The notes beneath the pieces were generated by a model. It was not told the origin of the DNA. It saw nothing but the letters and a program-made list of their open reading frames with translations, and made no database searches. DNA of 35,996 nt from positions 1-35,996 of the forward strand of contig NZ_JAFFJA010000062.1 of assembly GCF_021991635.1 (NCBI RefSeq), in the 5' to 3' direction. The stretch comes from Tepidanaerobacter sp. GT38 (GTDB taxonomy: Bacteria; Bacillota; Thermosediminibacteria; Thermosediminibacterales; Tepidanaerobacteraceae). The position numbers were made by a program, and so were the translations under genes. This document shows, piece after piece, positions 24,189 through 33,898 of this stretch (position 1 is the first letter of the stretch; every line of letters begins with the position of its first letter).

Positions 24189-26684
24189 TTAAATTATTTC
24201 TAATGTCATTCCAGTCAATGCCAAAAATCGACTTTGAATTTCGGCCTTAACTGCATCATCTATATCCTGATTCAATACTATTTGCACCAGCATATTATCT
24301 AGGAAAATACTAGGATTTTTCTTTAATTTAAGGCCTTTTTCAAAAGCTAACCGTTTTGCTATATTTATAATTTCTGTTTGATTACATGAATCGCTTAACT
24401 TTATGGTATAACCGGTTTCTTTTGCCAATTTTGTAATTGTATCGCAGTACTGCTCGCCTATTACTTTTGAAATAAATGAAAGCTCAATATATTTCACACC
24501 ACTTTTAGTCAACTTAATACTCTTTTTGTATGGTTTATGAGGCAACTTAGAAAATGCTTCATCTATGCATCTTAAGGCTTGATTTTGCTCGATTTGACCA
24601 TTTTTTGATGATAAAAAATCATCGCCACTATTATCCTCATCTTCATCGTTTATTAGCAAACTTAAACCAGTGATTTCCTGAAAGTCTTTGTGCAGTTCCT
24701 CATTATTTGTCAGTTCTCCATCTATAATTACCCTGACTTTACGACTTTGAGGCATGAAAGATATTTTATTTATTAACACATCTTTTGGAAATAAATTGTA
24801 AATTACCTCATTTAAAGCTTGAGTGTTTATATTTTTATTTATTTCAACCTGCCATCCGGTGTGCTTTTCAAATTCCTCAATTTTGTCAGCATATTTTAAT
24901 CTGGCAATTTCGGGAAAATTAAAGTACAAAAGTGCAATTTTTTCATCGAATCTGGCACCTTTTTTATAAAGGCCGGTTTCCGAATCGAAAAATTCGTCTA
25001 CAAGAGCTAACATTTCATTTACTTCCATTACTTTAGGAGCAGCAAGTTTCTCTATTTCGCTTTTTTTTACAGCATGATATAAAAACATACGGCGCCTGTC
25101 AGGCTCAAAATATATTGACTCATTCAGAATCCGTTTTACTTCTAAAGCATCTTGCTCATAGCCCCATATTTCAATAAGTTCTTCCACCGAAAGCGCCGCT
25201 GATATTCCTATATTTGCCGTGATAAATTCCCATAATTCTCTAACATTTTCGGAATCTAAAGGTTTGCTTTTATCCATTTTTGGATATTCTGCCCTGTTTT
25301 TTTGTTTTCGTGGTTTTTTTATGCTTATTGTATATACTTCTCCGTTTTCTGGTGCATATACAAAGCTGTTGATGTCCTTTTGTATTTCTTTACCAAGGCT
25401 GTTAATGGATTCGGGATTTCCATGCACTAAAAATATCCTTCTTGGATATAAATTATTTGCTAAGTTTAGTATCTCTATTTTATCAGCATGAGCAGAAAGT
25501 CCAAATCTGCCTACTTTACATTTTATATCAACTTCTGTGTCCCCAAGTTTCAGGGTCTTGTCACGGTTTTTGTCTGTTTCACTAGCTTCCATAATCCTTA
25601 ACAAGTCTCGGCCCGGCGATTCTTCATCCTGGTATCCGGTTATGGCAATTAGATTGCGCTCATCCTTTGCCAAGGTTTGTGCATACATTTGGCTTGGGCC
25701 ACCGGTTAGCATGCCAGAACTTGCAATAATTACACAGGGTGTTTTTGATTCTAAAATCTCCCTGCGTTGCTTCGGATTTTCTACAGCAGTTATATTATCA
25801 TCATAAAATATATCTGTTCCTTTAAATAATTTTTTGGCAAGTTCTGATTTTAAATAATTGGGGTTTAAATTATATACGCGGCAGATATCTTTTACCATAC
25901 CATCAACATAAACAGGACAACTAGTGAGTTTCCTTTTATTTATAGCTTTTTTTAAAATCAGAATTATTTCCTGAGCCCTGCCTAATGCAAAGGCAGGAAC
26001 CAAAACTTTGCCGCCTTCTACTATAACTTGATTTATAGATTCAATAAGCCGCTGTTCTTCAATTTGCCTGTTGGCATGAAGTCTATCGCCGTACGTAGCT
26101 TCAAAAATCGCTACATCCGGCCTAAGTTTAGGAATAGCAGCACCTTCTATAGTATTTTGCCTAAATGCGCAAAAGTCGCCTGAATAAAACAAACTGCCTT
26201 CTGCCCCTGTAATATAAATAGAGGCTGCTCCAGCTATATGTCCTGCACTGTAAAAAGTAATGTTTATATCTGCATCGTTAAATGGTTTAAAAGTAAATTC
26301 GGGCGAGAAACAAAGGGTTCTATTGAGCATTTCTCGCACGTGGTTTTCTGCATATATGGGAATTTCTGCTTCTCGTTCCATAATTTTTAAGCTATCATAC
26401 AAAAGAACTCTCGTCAGATCTTTTGACATATGAGTCATATATATAAGTGCATTTGGAAATTGTCGGCTTAGGGCCGGAAGAGCTCCAGTATGGTCAGTAT
26501 GAGCATGGCTTACTATAATAGCATCTATGCCCCCACTTTCCTGAAGCAGCCTAAAATCCGGCAGGGCATCTTTTGACGAAGTAAGTCTTATGCCACAATC
26601 AAGTAAAATATTTTTTCCATCAATTTGCACAAAATAGCATGAAGCACCTACTTCACCAGCTCCACCGCAAAATAATAACTTCAA
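24189..26684 (-). CDS. Beta-CASP metallo-beta-lactamase nuclease with long C-terminal extension
   Basis: An 831-residue protein. Residues 1-460 form a complete metallo-beta-lactamase/beta-CASP RNase like bacterial and archaeal CPSF73 homologues. They include SHAHTDHTG (59-67), SAGHIAGAAS (146-155), YSGDF, FEATYGD, PAFALGRAQE, ASSGMLTGGP, the GLSAHAD histidine and FLVHG. A basic linker (455-475) and a helical region (480-550) follow. From about 583 to 831, four weakly similar strand-helix-strand units each end in a TG-containing strand (HTGWQVEI, ITGLSLLI, ETGYTIKL, LTGMTLEI), resembling degenerate KH domains. TTG 26684 overlaps the DMT transporter stop by 4 bases, with GGAGG before it. I infer an RNA-processing nuclease; substrate unknown. 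Confidence 0.9.
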   Translation of the reverse strand: MKLLFCGGAGEVGASCYFVQIDGKNILLDCGIRLTSSKDALPDFRLLQESGGIDAIIVSHAHTDHTGALPALSRQFPNALIYMTHMSKDLTRVLLYDSLKIMEREAEIPIYAENHVREMLNRTLCFSPEFTFKPFNDADINITFYSAGHIAGAASIYITGAEGSLFYSGDFCAFRQNTIEGAAIPKLRPDVAIFEATYGDRLHANRQIEEQRLIESINQVIVEGGKVLVPAFALGRAQEIILILKKAINKRKLTSCPVYVDGMVKDICRVYNLNPNYLKSELAKKLFKGTDIFYDDNITAVENPKQRREILESKTPCVIIASSGMLTGGPSQMYAQTLAKDERNLIAITGYQDEESPGRDLLRIMEASETDKNRDKTLKLGDTEVDIKCKVGRFGLSAHADKIEILNLANNLYPRRIFLVHGNPESINSLGKEIQKDINSFVYAPENGEVYTISIKKPRKQKNRAEYPKMDKSKPLDSENVRELWEFITANIGISAALSVEELIEIWGYEQDALEVKRILNESIYFEPDRRRMFLYHAVKKSEIEKLAAPKVMEVNEMLALVDEFFDSETGLYKKGARFDEKIALLYFNFPEIARLKYADKIEEFEKHTGWQVEINKNINTQALNEVIYNLFPKDVLINKISFMPQSRKVRVIIDGELTNNEELHKDFQEITGLSLLINDEDEDNSGDDFLSSKNGQIEQNQALRCIDEAFSKLPHKPYKKSIKLTKSGVKYIELSFISKVIGEQYCDTITKLAKETGYTIKLSDSCNQTEIINIAKRLAFEKGLKLKKNPSIFLDNMLVQIVLNQDIDDAVKAEIQSRFLALTGMTLEII

Positions 26685-27658
26685 CTTTCTACCTCCGATT
26701 TCATCATTGTTTTTGATGAGTGTTTTACTTTTTGCCGCCTGGTAAAAGCATCTATTTTACCATAGCGGTTTGTTCCCCAAACACCGGATAGTATCATAAT
26801 AGCACCAACCACATTAAACCAATATATGGGTTCATTTCTAAAAACCGCGCCGGCAATTACTGAAATTATAGTAGCTACATTAGAAATGACAGATACTCTG
26901 GAAGATTCTATTTTAGATAACAAATAATTGAGCATAAAATACGCAGCAACGGAAGAACAGACACCCAGATAAATTATGGAAACCAAGGCTTTGCCGTTTG
27001 TCAGTGGATAAAAATAATAGCTTAATTTTCCTTTAATTAGATGCTGTGCAACTGATATGCCGTTAAAAACAACCGCACCGACCCACACCATAGTATAAGT
27101 AATTTCAACAGGCGTAAACTCAGATGACAGTTTTCTGGATAATACATTATATATTCCTGCTGAAATAACAGCGCCCAAAAGTATAAAAGTTCCAAGCATA
27201 TTCGCTCCTACTTTAAAGCTTTCCTTCATAACCGTCATGAAAATAACGCCTGACACAGATAGAAGTATAAACCCTGTTTGGACAGGGGTGGGCTTTTCTT
27301 TTAGATAAAATGCAGCAAATATGACAATAAAAACCGGGAGCAGTGATATTATGATAGCTGCTTCTGATGATGTTGTAATGTTTACCCCAATGGTTTCACA
27401 TATGAAGTATAGAACAGGTTCCATTAACGTTAAAAGAGCTAGGTGTCTTAAGTTTTTGCCTTTAAGATTTATTTTAATTAGACCGCAAAGTTGCATAATC
27501 ACAAAAACCAGGGTAGCTACAGCAAAGCGAAAACTTAGCAAGTGAAAAGGTTCCAAAACATCAAGGGCTTCTTTTGTGAACAAAAAAGAAAAGCCAAAAA
27601 TGCTTGCAGTACAGGCTCCAGCCAATAATAGACTGAAATTTTTTTTGCAGTGCATCAT
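26681..27658 (-). CDS. DMT-superfamily (EamA) transporter
   Basis: An integral membrane protein of 325 residues with about ten hydrophobic helices in two EamA-type halves. Residues around SIFGFSFLFTKEALD and PFHLLSFRFAVATLVF open the first half. ETIGVNITTSSEAAII closes helices 3-4, and a second repeat ends in GAIMILSGVWGTNRYG. A basic cytosolic tail follows. Drug or metabolite export is the usual role; the substrate cannot be predicted. AAGGAG lies before the tandem ATG codons (27658 and 27655). The stop overlaps the beta-CASP gene start, so the two are probably cotranscribed, without an obvious functional link. Confidence 0.92.
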   Translation of the reverse strand: MMHCKKNFSLLLAGACTASIFGFSFLFTKEALDVLEPFHLLSFRFAVATLVFVIMQLCGLIKINLKGKNLRHLALLTLMEPVLYFICETIGVNITTSSEAAIIISLLPVFIVIFAAFYLKEKPTPVQTGFILLSVSGVIFMTVMKESFKVGANMLGTFILLGAVISAGIYNVLSRKLSSEFTPVEITYTMVWVGAVVFNGISVAQHLIKGKLSYYFYPLTNGKALVSIIYLGVCSSVAAYFMLNYLLSKIESSRVSVISNVATIISVIAGAVFRNEPIYWFNVVGAIMILSGVWGTNRYGKIDAFTRRQKVKHSSKTMMKSEVES

Positions 27659-27730
27659 GCTTCTCTCCTTGATAAATTCAACTCTTTCATCAAAGATATT
27701 TCTTTTTCTTTAATGGCCACTAAGATAAGT

Positions 27731-27763
27731 AGAAAAACACAGGGACAAAATGTCCCCGTGTGC
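27731..27763 (-). terminator. Terminator of the valS-folC unit
   Basis: 11-bp stem with one mismatch (27737-27747 with 27751-27761, loop AAA), followed on the minus strand by TTTTT. It lies just behind the folC stop. Confidence 0.85.
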
Positions 27764-27767
27764 TGTT

Positions 27768-29096
27768 TTATTGTTTTGTTAACAATGTCCTGACATGGCC
27801 TATCATATATAGTGAGCCTGCAAAAACAATCATATCTTCGTCAGCAGCCAAGGAATAAGCCAGCTTTACTGCATCTTCTATTTTCTCTTTGGCATAAAGT
27901 TTAATTTGAGAATCTCTCAAGATGCTTAAAGCCGTCTCTGACAATCTGGCTGCAGAAAGGGCTCTGGGGTTATCCGGTGCCGTGCAAATTACAGTATCAG
28001 CCAAAGGTAACAATTCCTTTAACATTTCTTTATAATCTTTATCTTCCAAAATGCCTATAACCAGAATCTTATTTTGGTCTTTGAAATATTCTTCAAGAGC
28101 AGCTTTTAGGGTCTTTACGCCAGCAATGTTATGAGCCCCATCGATTAAAACTGTAGGCTTTTCACGGATTACTTCCAATCTGCCAGGCCACTTGACCTTT
28201 TTTAATCCCGAATATATGGCCTCCTTTGTAATTTCTCCTTGGGAAATCAAAAGCTCCACAGCACAAACGGCAGTTGCGGCATTGTCAAATTGATGCCTTC
28301 CTATAAGCCCTATTTGAAGATCAGGATATTCAGCATTTGGTGTAAACAAATCAAAGGTCATGCCCTCAACTCCACCAGCTTTGGGCTCATAGCTTACAGT
28401 ATCAGGTGCACTATCAGCCTTTTTATTTATTACCTTTGTCAGCGGGCACTTAAGGGCCCTGCATGTTTCTTCAATTACAGCCATAGCTTCATCTTCCTGA
28501 GGGCCTGTTACTACAGGAACGCCCGGTTTAATAATGCCGCACTTTTCCCTGGCAATATCTCTAATCGTACTACCCAAATACTGCTGGTGGTCCAGACTAA
28601 TAGGCGTTATGACGCTTACCAGCGGCGTCACTATGTTTGTGGCATCGAGTCTTCCTCCCATGCCTACTTCAAGAACCAGAAAATCCACAGCCTGTTCTTC
28701 AAAGTACAGGAATCCTATAGCTGTCACCACTTCAAACTCCGTAGGAGAGCCCAGATTGTTTTCCCTCATATAAATTACTTTTTTGCGGACTTTGTCTGTT
28801 AGCCTTGCCAAGTCGTCATCAGAAATATTTTCCCCATTTACTCGCATCCGCTCATTGAAAACTTCAAGATATGGGGAGGTGTAAAGGCCAACTTTATAGC
28901 CTGCCGCCCGAAGAACTGAATCGATCATGGCACAGGTGGAGCCTTTGCCATTGGTGCCAGCCACGTGAATTACTTTCATGTTCTTTTGGGGATTACCCAA
29001 AAGTTCTAAAAGCTGTGTAATATTTTGAAGACCCAGCTTTGTTCCAAATCTGTTTAGGCCATGGATAAAATCTAAAGCTTGGTTGTAGCTTAACAT
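27768..29096 (-). CDS. folC: Bifunctional folylpolyglutamate/dihydrofolate synthase
   Basis: Adds glutamate to folates, retaining them in the cell, and may make dihydrofolate from dihydropteroate. The 442 residues contain the Mur-ligase-like P-loop HVAGTNGKGSTCAM (about 44-57). Other motifs are LYTSPYLEVFNERM, EVGMGGRLDATN, ISLDHQQYLG, and VLIDGAHNIAGV at the start of the C-terminal domain. ATG 29096 is preceded by GAAGGGA. It follows valS by 32 bases and is very likely controlled through the same T-box transcript, an arrangement common in Firmicutes. Confidence 0.96.
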   Translation of the reverse strand: MLSYNQALDFIHGLNRFGTKLGLQNITQLLELLGNPQKNMKVIHVAGTNGKGSTCAMIDSVLRAAGYKVGLYTSPYLEVFNERMRVNGENISDDDLARLTDKVRKKVIYMRENNLGSPTEFEVVTAIGFLYFEEQAVDFLVLEVGMGGRLDATNIVTPLVSVITPISLDHQQYLGSTIRDIAREKCGIIKPGVPVVTGPQEDEAMAVIEETCRALKCPLTKVINKKADSAPDTVSYEPKAGGVEGMTFDLFTPNAEYPDLQIGLIGRHQFDNAATAVCAVELLISQGEITKEAIYSGLKKVKWPGRLEVIREKPTVLIDGAHNIAGVKTLKAALEEYFKDQNKILVIGILEDKDYKEMLKELLPLADTVICTAPDNPRALSAARLSETALSILRDSQIKLYAKEKIEDAVKLAYSLAADEDMIVFAGSLYMIGHVRTLLTKQ

Positions 29097-29128
29097 ATAT
29101 ATTTCCCTTCTCTAAAGTTGGTTTTTCA

Positions 29129-31774
29129 TCAAGCCAAATCAGTCAGCATCTTTAATCGATGCTCAACTTTTTCTAGCATTTCTTGATAATCCTTTTGTTT
29201 CTGCTGTTCTTTTTCTACTACATCCTGAGGAGCTTTTTGTAAAAATCCTTCATTGCTCAGCTTTTTATTAACCCTATCTATTTCTTTTTCCAAATTGGCC
29301 TTTTCCTTTTTAAGTCTTGATATTTCTGTCTCTATATCCACTAAACCTTCCATAGGTATAAAAATCTCTGCGCCCTTGATTACGCAGGAAATTGCTTTTT
29401 GCGGCAAGTCTGCAGTTTCGTCTACGATTTCCATTTCAGATACTTTAGCCAAGCTGTAGATTATATTTAAATTGTCTTTCAGTATTTCCATTACTTCCGG
29501 ACTGCTTACTCTGGCAAGAGCCAAAGCTTTCTTTCCGGGCGGAACATTCATCTCTGCTCTAATATTTCTGATTCCTCGCACCGCATCCATTACAAGTTCC
29601 ATTTGGTCAGCATCGTCAAAATCCCACTCCTCTTTATATTGAGGCCATGCAGATGTCATGATGCTTTTGCCCTCATGAGGTATATGCTGCCAAATTTCTT
29701 CTGTAATAAAGGGCATGAACGGATGCAGCAATCTCAATGCCTGCTCAAGGACCGTCCAGAGCACCTTTTGAGTCCGCTTTTTGCTTTGAGCACAATCACC
29801 GTATAAATCTATCTTGGCCATTTCTATATACCAATCGCAGAATTCGCTCCAGAAAAAGTCGTAGATCTTTTGAGCAGCCATGCCTATCTCGAATTTTTCC
29901 AGGGATTCTGTAACATCTCGGGTTATGTCATTTAACCGCTTTAAAATCCAGCGATCGGCTAAAGATAATTCATCTACATCAATTTCACCAGGTTCAAAGT
30001 CCTCTAAATTCATCATTACAAAGCGAGAAGCGTTCCAGATCTTATTTGCAAAATTGCGGCTTGCTTCTACTTTTTCCCAATAAAATCTCATGTCATTGCC
30101 AGGAGCGTTGCCGGTACTTAGAGTAAATCTCAAAGTGTCTGCACCGTATTTATTGATAACTTCCAATGGATCAATGCCGTTGCCGAGGGATTTACTCATC
30201 TTGCGCCCCAGTGCATCCCGCACAAGACCGGTAATGACTACGTATTCAAAAGGTGCCTCCTTCATAAATTCCATACTTTGAAAGATCATCCTGGCAACCC
30301 AGAAAAAAATGATATCATAGGCAGTTACCAGCACTGATGTGGGATAAAAATACTGTAAATCCTCTGTCTTTTCCGGCCAACCCATGGTAGAGAATGGCCA
30401 CAAGGCTGAACTAAACCAGGTGTCGAGTACATCGGGATCCTGCTCAATATGTCTGCTGCCGCACTTCGGACATACTGTTATATCTTCACGAGATACTGTG
30501 GTTTCTCCGCAATCTTGGCAATACCAAGCGGGAATCCTATGGCCCCACCACAGCTGCCTGGATATGCACCAATCTCGGATATTTTCAAGCCAGTTTAAGT
30601 ATATCTTCGTAAATCTTTCTGGGACAAACTTAACTTTTCCCTGTTTGACTACTTCAATGGCAGGCTCTGCCAGGGGCTTCATCTTTACAAACCACTGCTT
30701 AGATACCGTAGGCTCCACAACCGTATCGCATCGATAACAGTGACCTACGCTATGCTTAATATCTTCTATCTTTTCCAATAAACCTTCTCGTTTGAGTTCT
30801 TCTACTAAAGCCTTTCTGCACTCAAACCTGTCCATTCCCTTATACTTTCCGGCTTCTTCATTCATAAATCCGCTGTCATCTATTACTGTGATTACAGGAA
30901 GGTTGTGCCTTATGCCCATTTCAAAATCGTTGGGATCGTGGCCGGGTGTAACTTTAACTGCGCCGGTGCCAAATTCCATATCCACATAATCATCTGCGAT
31001 GACGGGAATTTCTTTGCCTACAATTGGCAGAATGAGTGTCTTGCCTACCACATCTTTATAGCGCTCATCTTCAGGGTTTACAGCCACAGCCGTATCTCCT
31101 AATATGGTTTCAGGCCGTGTAGTAGCTACTGTCAAAAATCCAGATCCGTCTTTATATGGATATTTTACATAATATATCTTGTCCACTTGTTCTTCATGTT
31201 CCACCTCTATATCCGACAGGGTGGTTTTACAAGTAGGACACCAGTTTACAATATAGTTGTCGCGATAAATAAGGCCTTTTTCATATAATTGGACAAAAAC
31301 CTCTCTTACTGCCTTGCTCAATCCCTCATCCATGGTAAACCTGAGTCTTGACCAATCGCAGGAAGAACCCAATTTTTTCAATTGGCTGACAATGGTGCCC
31401 CCATATTTTTCCTTCCATTGCCAGACTCTCTCCAAAAACTTTTCCCTGCCTAAATCAAATTTAGACAAGCCTTCTTCGGCCAATTGTTCTTTAACTTTGG
31501 CTTCAGTTGCAATTCCCGCATGATCTGTTCCCGGAAGCCATAAGGCACTGTAACCCTGCATGCGCTTGGTTCGTATCAAAATATCCTGCAGCGTATTGTT
31601 CAACGCATGTCCCATGTGAAGCTGGCCTGTAACATTTGGCGGGGGAATAACTATAGTAAAAGGCTGCTTGTCCGGATTCCGTTCTGCATAAAAAAGATTC
31701 TCTTTTTCCCAGAATTCATACCATTTATCTTCCACTTGTTTTGGATCGTAAACAGATGGCAAATTCTTTTGCAT
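29129..31774 (-). CDS. valS: Valine-tRNA ligase
   Basis: Charges tRNA-Val. The 881 residues match bacterial ValRS. The HIGH motif occurs as HMGH in [21 protein letters not shown] as [13 protein letters not shown], and the editing domain contains [16 protein letters not shown] zinc-binding CQDC...CPKC pair is followed by [14 protein letters not shown], and the C-terminus is a coiled-coil arm (about 815-881). The start is ATG 31774 with GGAG seven bases upstream; a TTG directly before it is less likely. It is controlled by a T-box leader and followed by folC. Confidence 0.98.
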   Translation of the reverse strand: MQKNLPSVYDPKQVEDKWYEFWEKENLFYAERNPDKQPFTIVIPPPNVTGQLHMGHALNNTLQDILIRTKRMQGYSALWLPGTDHAGIATEAKVKEQLAEEGLSKFDLGREKFLERVWQWKEKYGGTIVSQLKKLGSSCDWSRLRFTMDEGLSKAVREVFVQLYEKGLIYRDNYIVNWCPTCKTTLSDIEVEHEEQVDKIYYVKYPYKDGSGFLTVATTRPETILGDTAVAVNPEDERYKDVVGKTLILPIVGKEIPVIADDYVDMEFGTGAVKVTPGHDPNDFEMGIRHNLPVITVIDDSGFMNEEAGKYKGMDRFECRKALVEELKREGLLEKIEDIKHSVGHCYRCDTVVEPTVSKQWFVKMKPLAEPAIEVVKQGKVKFVPERFTKIYLNWLENIRDWCISRQLWWGHRIPAWYCQDCGETTVSREDITVCPKCGSRHIEQDPDVLDTWFSSALWPFSTMGWPEKTEDLQYFYPTSVLVTAYDIIFFWVARMIFQSMEFMKEAPFEYVVITGLVRDALGRKMSKSLGNGIDPLEVINKYGADTLRFTLSTGNAPGNDMRFYWEKVEASRNFANKIWNASRFVMMNLEDFEPGEIDVDELSLADRWILKRLNDITRDVTESLEKFEIGMAAQKIYDFFWSEFCDWYIEMAKIDLYGDCAQSKKRTQKVLWTVLEQALRLLHPFMPFITEEIWQHIPHEGKSIMTSAWPQYKEEWDFDDADQMELVMDAVRGIRNIRAEMNVPPGKKALALARVSSPEVMEILKDNLNIIYSLAKVSEMEIVDETADLPQKAISCVIKGAEIFIPMEGLVDIETEISRLKKEKANLEKEIDRVNKKLSNEGFLQKAPQDVVEKEQQKQKDYQEMLEKVEHRLKMLTDLA

Positions 31775-31808
31775 CAAACCACTCCTATGCTTTGTTTGTT
31801 ATAAATCT

Positions 31809-31842
31809 AAAAAAGCCTTTCATCCAAAAAAGGACGAAAGGC
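31809..31842 (-). terminator. Terminator of the valS T-box
   Basis: 11-bp stem with one G-U pair (31815-31825 with 31832-31842), loop AAAAAA, followed on the minus strand by six T. The T-box core just upstream can form the competing antiterminator. Confidence 0.92.
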
Positions 31843-32037
31843 CTGCTTCCGCGGTACCACCTTAATTCTCTAAAAGAGCACTCATACTTTAACGGGCACA
31901 CCGTCTCTGGCTACTTAATTTCACCAGAGCTGCTCCAGGGCGACCTTCAAAGCTACTCCTGGAAGGCTTTCAGCCACGACCTTCCTCTCTTTTAAAAGGA
32001 GCTCGCTTTTACTCCTCCCCTTCAACGCATTCTGTTT
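31809..32037 (-). promoter_or_regulatory. T-box leader (tRNA-Val sensing) of valS
   Basis: The minus strand contains the T-box core AAGGTGGTACCGCGG (31863-31849) just before a terminator. The long upstream part has Stem I-like helices. A GTC valine triplet at 31944-31942 is a plausible specifier codon but was not proven by folding. The leader fills most of the 311-base gap between valS and uppP and should antiterminate when uncharged tRNA-Val accumulates. Confidence 0.93.
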
Positions 32038-32044
32038 TTTTATT

Positions 32045-32073
32045 ATTCTACCTATGTAAGAAACCTTTGTCAA
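32045..32073 (-). promoter_or_regulatory. Promoter of the valS T-box transcript
   Basis: Minus strand TTGACA (32073-32068), 17-base spacer, TAGAAT (32050-32045). Transcription should start near 32038, at the beginning of the T-box leader. Confidence 0.8.
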
Positions 32074-32085
32074 GGCTTACATGCT

Positions 32086-32892
32086 TTACAAAATACCTGT
32101 AGTAATCAGAACAACCATGATGATGCCAAGCACTATGCGATAGTAGGCAAAGGACTTTAGAGAGTGCTTCTTTAAATATGACAGAAATACGTCTACAGCC
32201 AGCAGCGCAACAATGAAAGAAACGGCAAATCCAATTCCTAAAGCCTGCCACTGAAGAGTGCTCATACTGGAAAAGCCTTTTATTAATGAATATGCGCTGG
32301 CAGCTATCATAGTAGGTATAGCCAAAAAAAATGAAAACTCCGCTGCAGCCTTTGTGGAAAGGCCTGCTGCCATACCTCCCATTATAGTAGAGGCGGACCT
32401 TGACATTCCGGGGATTAAGGCAAGACATTGACCTAACCCAATGACAAAGGCCTGCTTCACATTGGCCTTATCCATATCGTCTAAGCCCCACCGGCCAAAG
32501 AGATTCTCAGCAAATATCATTAAAAATCCACCAACGATGAGGGCTATGGCTACGGTAAAAGATGAGAAAAAATATTCTTCAATAATATCATTAATCAGCA
32601 GACCTAATACAGCTGAGGGCAAAAACGCAATGAATATTTTAAACCATAGATTAAATCCTTTTTGTCCAGGTCTCAGATGGATCAGAGAATCCAGTATTTT
32701 GCTTCTGTAATAGAAGATTACAGCTAAGATAGCACCTAACTGTATGACGATTTCAAACATGGTATGGAAACTTTCACCTTTGAAATCTATAAAGTCGCCT
32801 ACAATAATCATATGGCCGGTAGAAGATATAGGTAAAAATTCAGTAATGCCTTCTACTATCCCCATTATTAGGGCTTTTACTAACAAACTCAT
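32086..32892 (-). CDS. uppP: Undecaprenyl-diphosphatase
   Basis: Membrane enzyme (BacA type) that dephosphorylates undecaprenyl diphosphate to recycle the cell-wall lipid carrier; overexpression gives bacitracin resistance in other bacteria. The 268 residues contain both signature motifs, EGITEFLPISSTGHM near the N-terminus and PGMSRSAST. About seven hydrophobic helices follow the family pattern. The start is ATG 32892 with AGAAGGAG ahead; an upstream TTG (32910) overlaps that site. It lies 24 bases behind the hydroxyacid dehydrogenase gene, so it is probably the last gene of that operon. No terminator was seen before the valS promoter. Confidence 0.96.
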   Translation of the reverse strand: MSLLVKALIMGIVEGITEFLPISSTGHMIIVGDFIDFKGESFHTMFEIVIQLGAILAVIFYYRSKILDSLIHLRPGQKGFNLWFKIFIAFLPSAVLGLLINDIIEEYFFSSFTVAIALIVGGFLMIFAENLFGRWGLDDMDKANVKQAFVIGLGQCLALIPGMSRSASTIMGGMAAGLSTKAAAEFSFFLAIPTMIAASAYSLIKGFSSMSTLQWQALGIGFAVSFIVALLAVDVFLSYLKKHSLKSFAYYRIVLGIIMVVLITTGIL

Positions 32893-32916
32893 ACTTTTTC
32901 TCCTTCTCAAAGTTTT

Positions 32917-33888
32917 TTATTGATAAACTTCCGGGTTTACGACGTTTGGTGGTTGCTTTCCTTCAAAAACAGCTATCAAGTTTTGAGCTGCCATTTTTGC
33001 CATGGCAATTCTTGTTTCCAATGTGGATGTGCCAATATGGGGAGTTAATACCGTATTGTCTAGCTTTAAAAGTTCCGGATGTATGTAGGGCTCTCTTTCA
33101 AAGACATCCAAACCTGCTCCCGCTAAGATGCCACTTTTTAGGGCTCTTACCAGTGCTTCTTCGTCCACAACGGGGCCCCTGGCAGTATTTATGAGATACG
33201 CTCCCCTTTTCATTATAGCAAATTGTTCTTGGCCGATTAAGTGAAAAGTTTCATCGGTTTTTGGCACATGAATGCTCACTATATCTGAACGCTTAAGGAG
33301 CTCATCCAGAGGTTGATAATAACATTGTTCAGACTGATCTTTGCTTTTATCTCGCGGGTTCCTCTGGTAGTATATGACATTCATGCCGAAAGCTTTTGCC
33401 CGGCGGGCGACCGCCTGACCTATACGGCCAAAGCCAATAATCCCCAAAGTCTTGCCTGTTAATTCAAACCCCAGCAACTGCATAGGCCCCCAGCGAAAAG
33501 GTGCTTTGCTTTTTAAAATGCGATCAGCTTCTGCTATACGCCTGGTTACTGCTAAAATAATGCCAAATGTTAATTCAGCAGTCGCTTCTGTAACGACATC
33601 GGGCGTGTTAGTGACGATAATTTTTCGACGCGTGGCGGCCTCAACATCTATGTTGTCGTAACCTACCCCGTAATTGCTGATTACCTTAAGCTTTGGAGAG
33701 TGCTCCATCAGCTCTTCACTTACTTTCATACCAACACAAAGGATGCCGTCTGCTTCCTCGGCCCTCTTTAATAATTCATCTTCGGACATAAGTTCATTTG
33801 AATCGTGATAATCTACATGGCATTTTTGAAATAGCTCTGGCAAACCATCCCGTGGAATATTTCTGGTTACTAGAACTTTGGGCTTCAC
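32917..33888 (-). CDS. D-2-hydroxyacid dehydrogenase (glyoxylate/hydroxypyruvate reductase-like)
   Basis: NAD(P)-dependent oxidoreductase of the D-isomer-specific 2-hydroxyacid dehydrogenase family, 323 residues. It shows SNYGVGYDNIDVEAA, the Rossmann motif GIIGFGRIGQAVARR, catalytic Arg in NTARGPVVDE, Glu in GLDVFEREP and His in LTPHIGTST. Closest in style to glyoxylate or glycerate dehydrogenases; the substrate is not proven. I chose GTG 33888, spaced five bases from AGGTGG; a GTG at 33897 lies within that site. It starts 10 bases behind the hydrogenase-like gene, suggesting cotranscription. Confidence 0.9.
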   Translation of the reverse strand: MKPKVLVTRNIPRDGLPELFQKCHVDYHDSNELMSEDELLKRAEEADGILCVGMKVSEELMEHSPKLKVISNYGVGYDNIDVEAATRRKIIVTNTPDVVTEATAELTFGIILAVTRRIAEADRILKSKAPFRWGPMQLLGFELTGKTLGIIGFGRIGQAVARRAKAFGMNVIYYQRNPRDKSKDQSEQCYYQPLDELLKRSDIVSIHVPKTDETFHLIGQEQFAIMKRGAYLINTARGPVVDEEALVRALKSGILAGAGLDVFEREPYIHPELLKLDNTVLTPHIGTSTLETRIAMAKMAAQNLIAVFEGKQPPNVVNPEVYQ

Positions 33889-33898
33889 CCAAACCACC

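Noticed and set aside
28239..28802. Open frame of 187 codons on the plus strand
   Set aside because: It lies antisense to folC, which has clear family motifs throughout; no ribosome binding site and no recognisable protein.
32048..32428. Open frame of 126 codons on the minus strand overlapping the uppP end
   Set aside because: It is the wrong frame of uppP, rich in Cys/Arg/His, and runs into the valS promoter.
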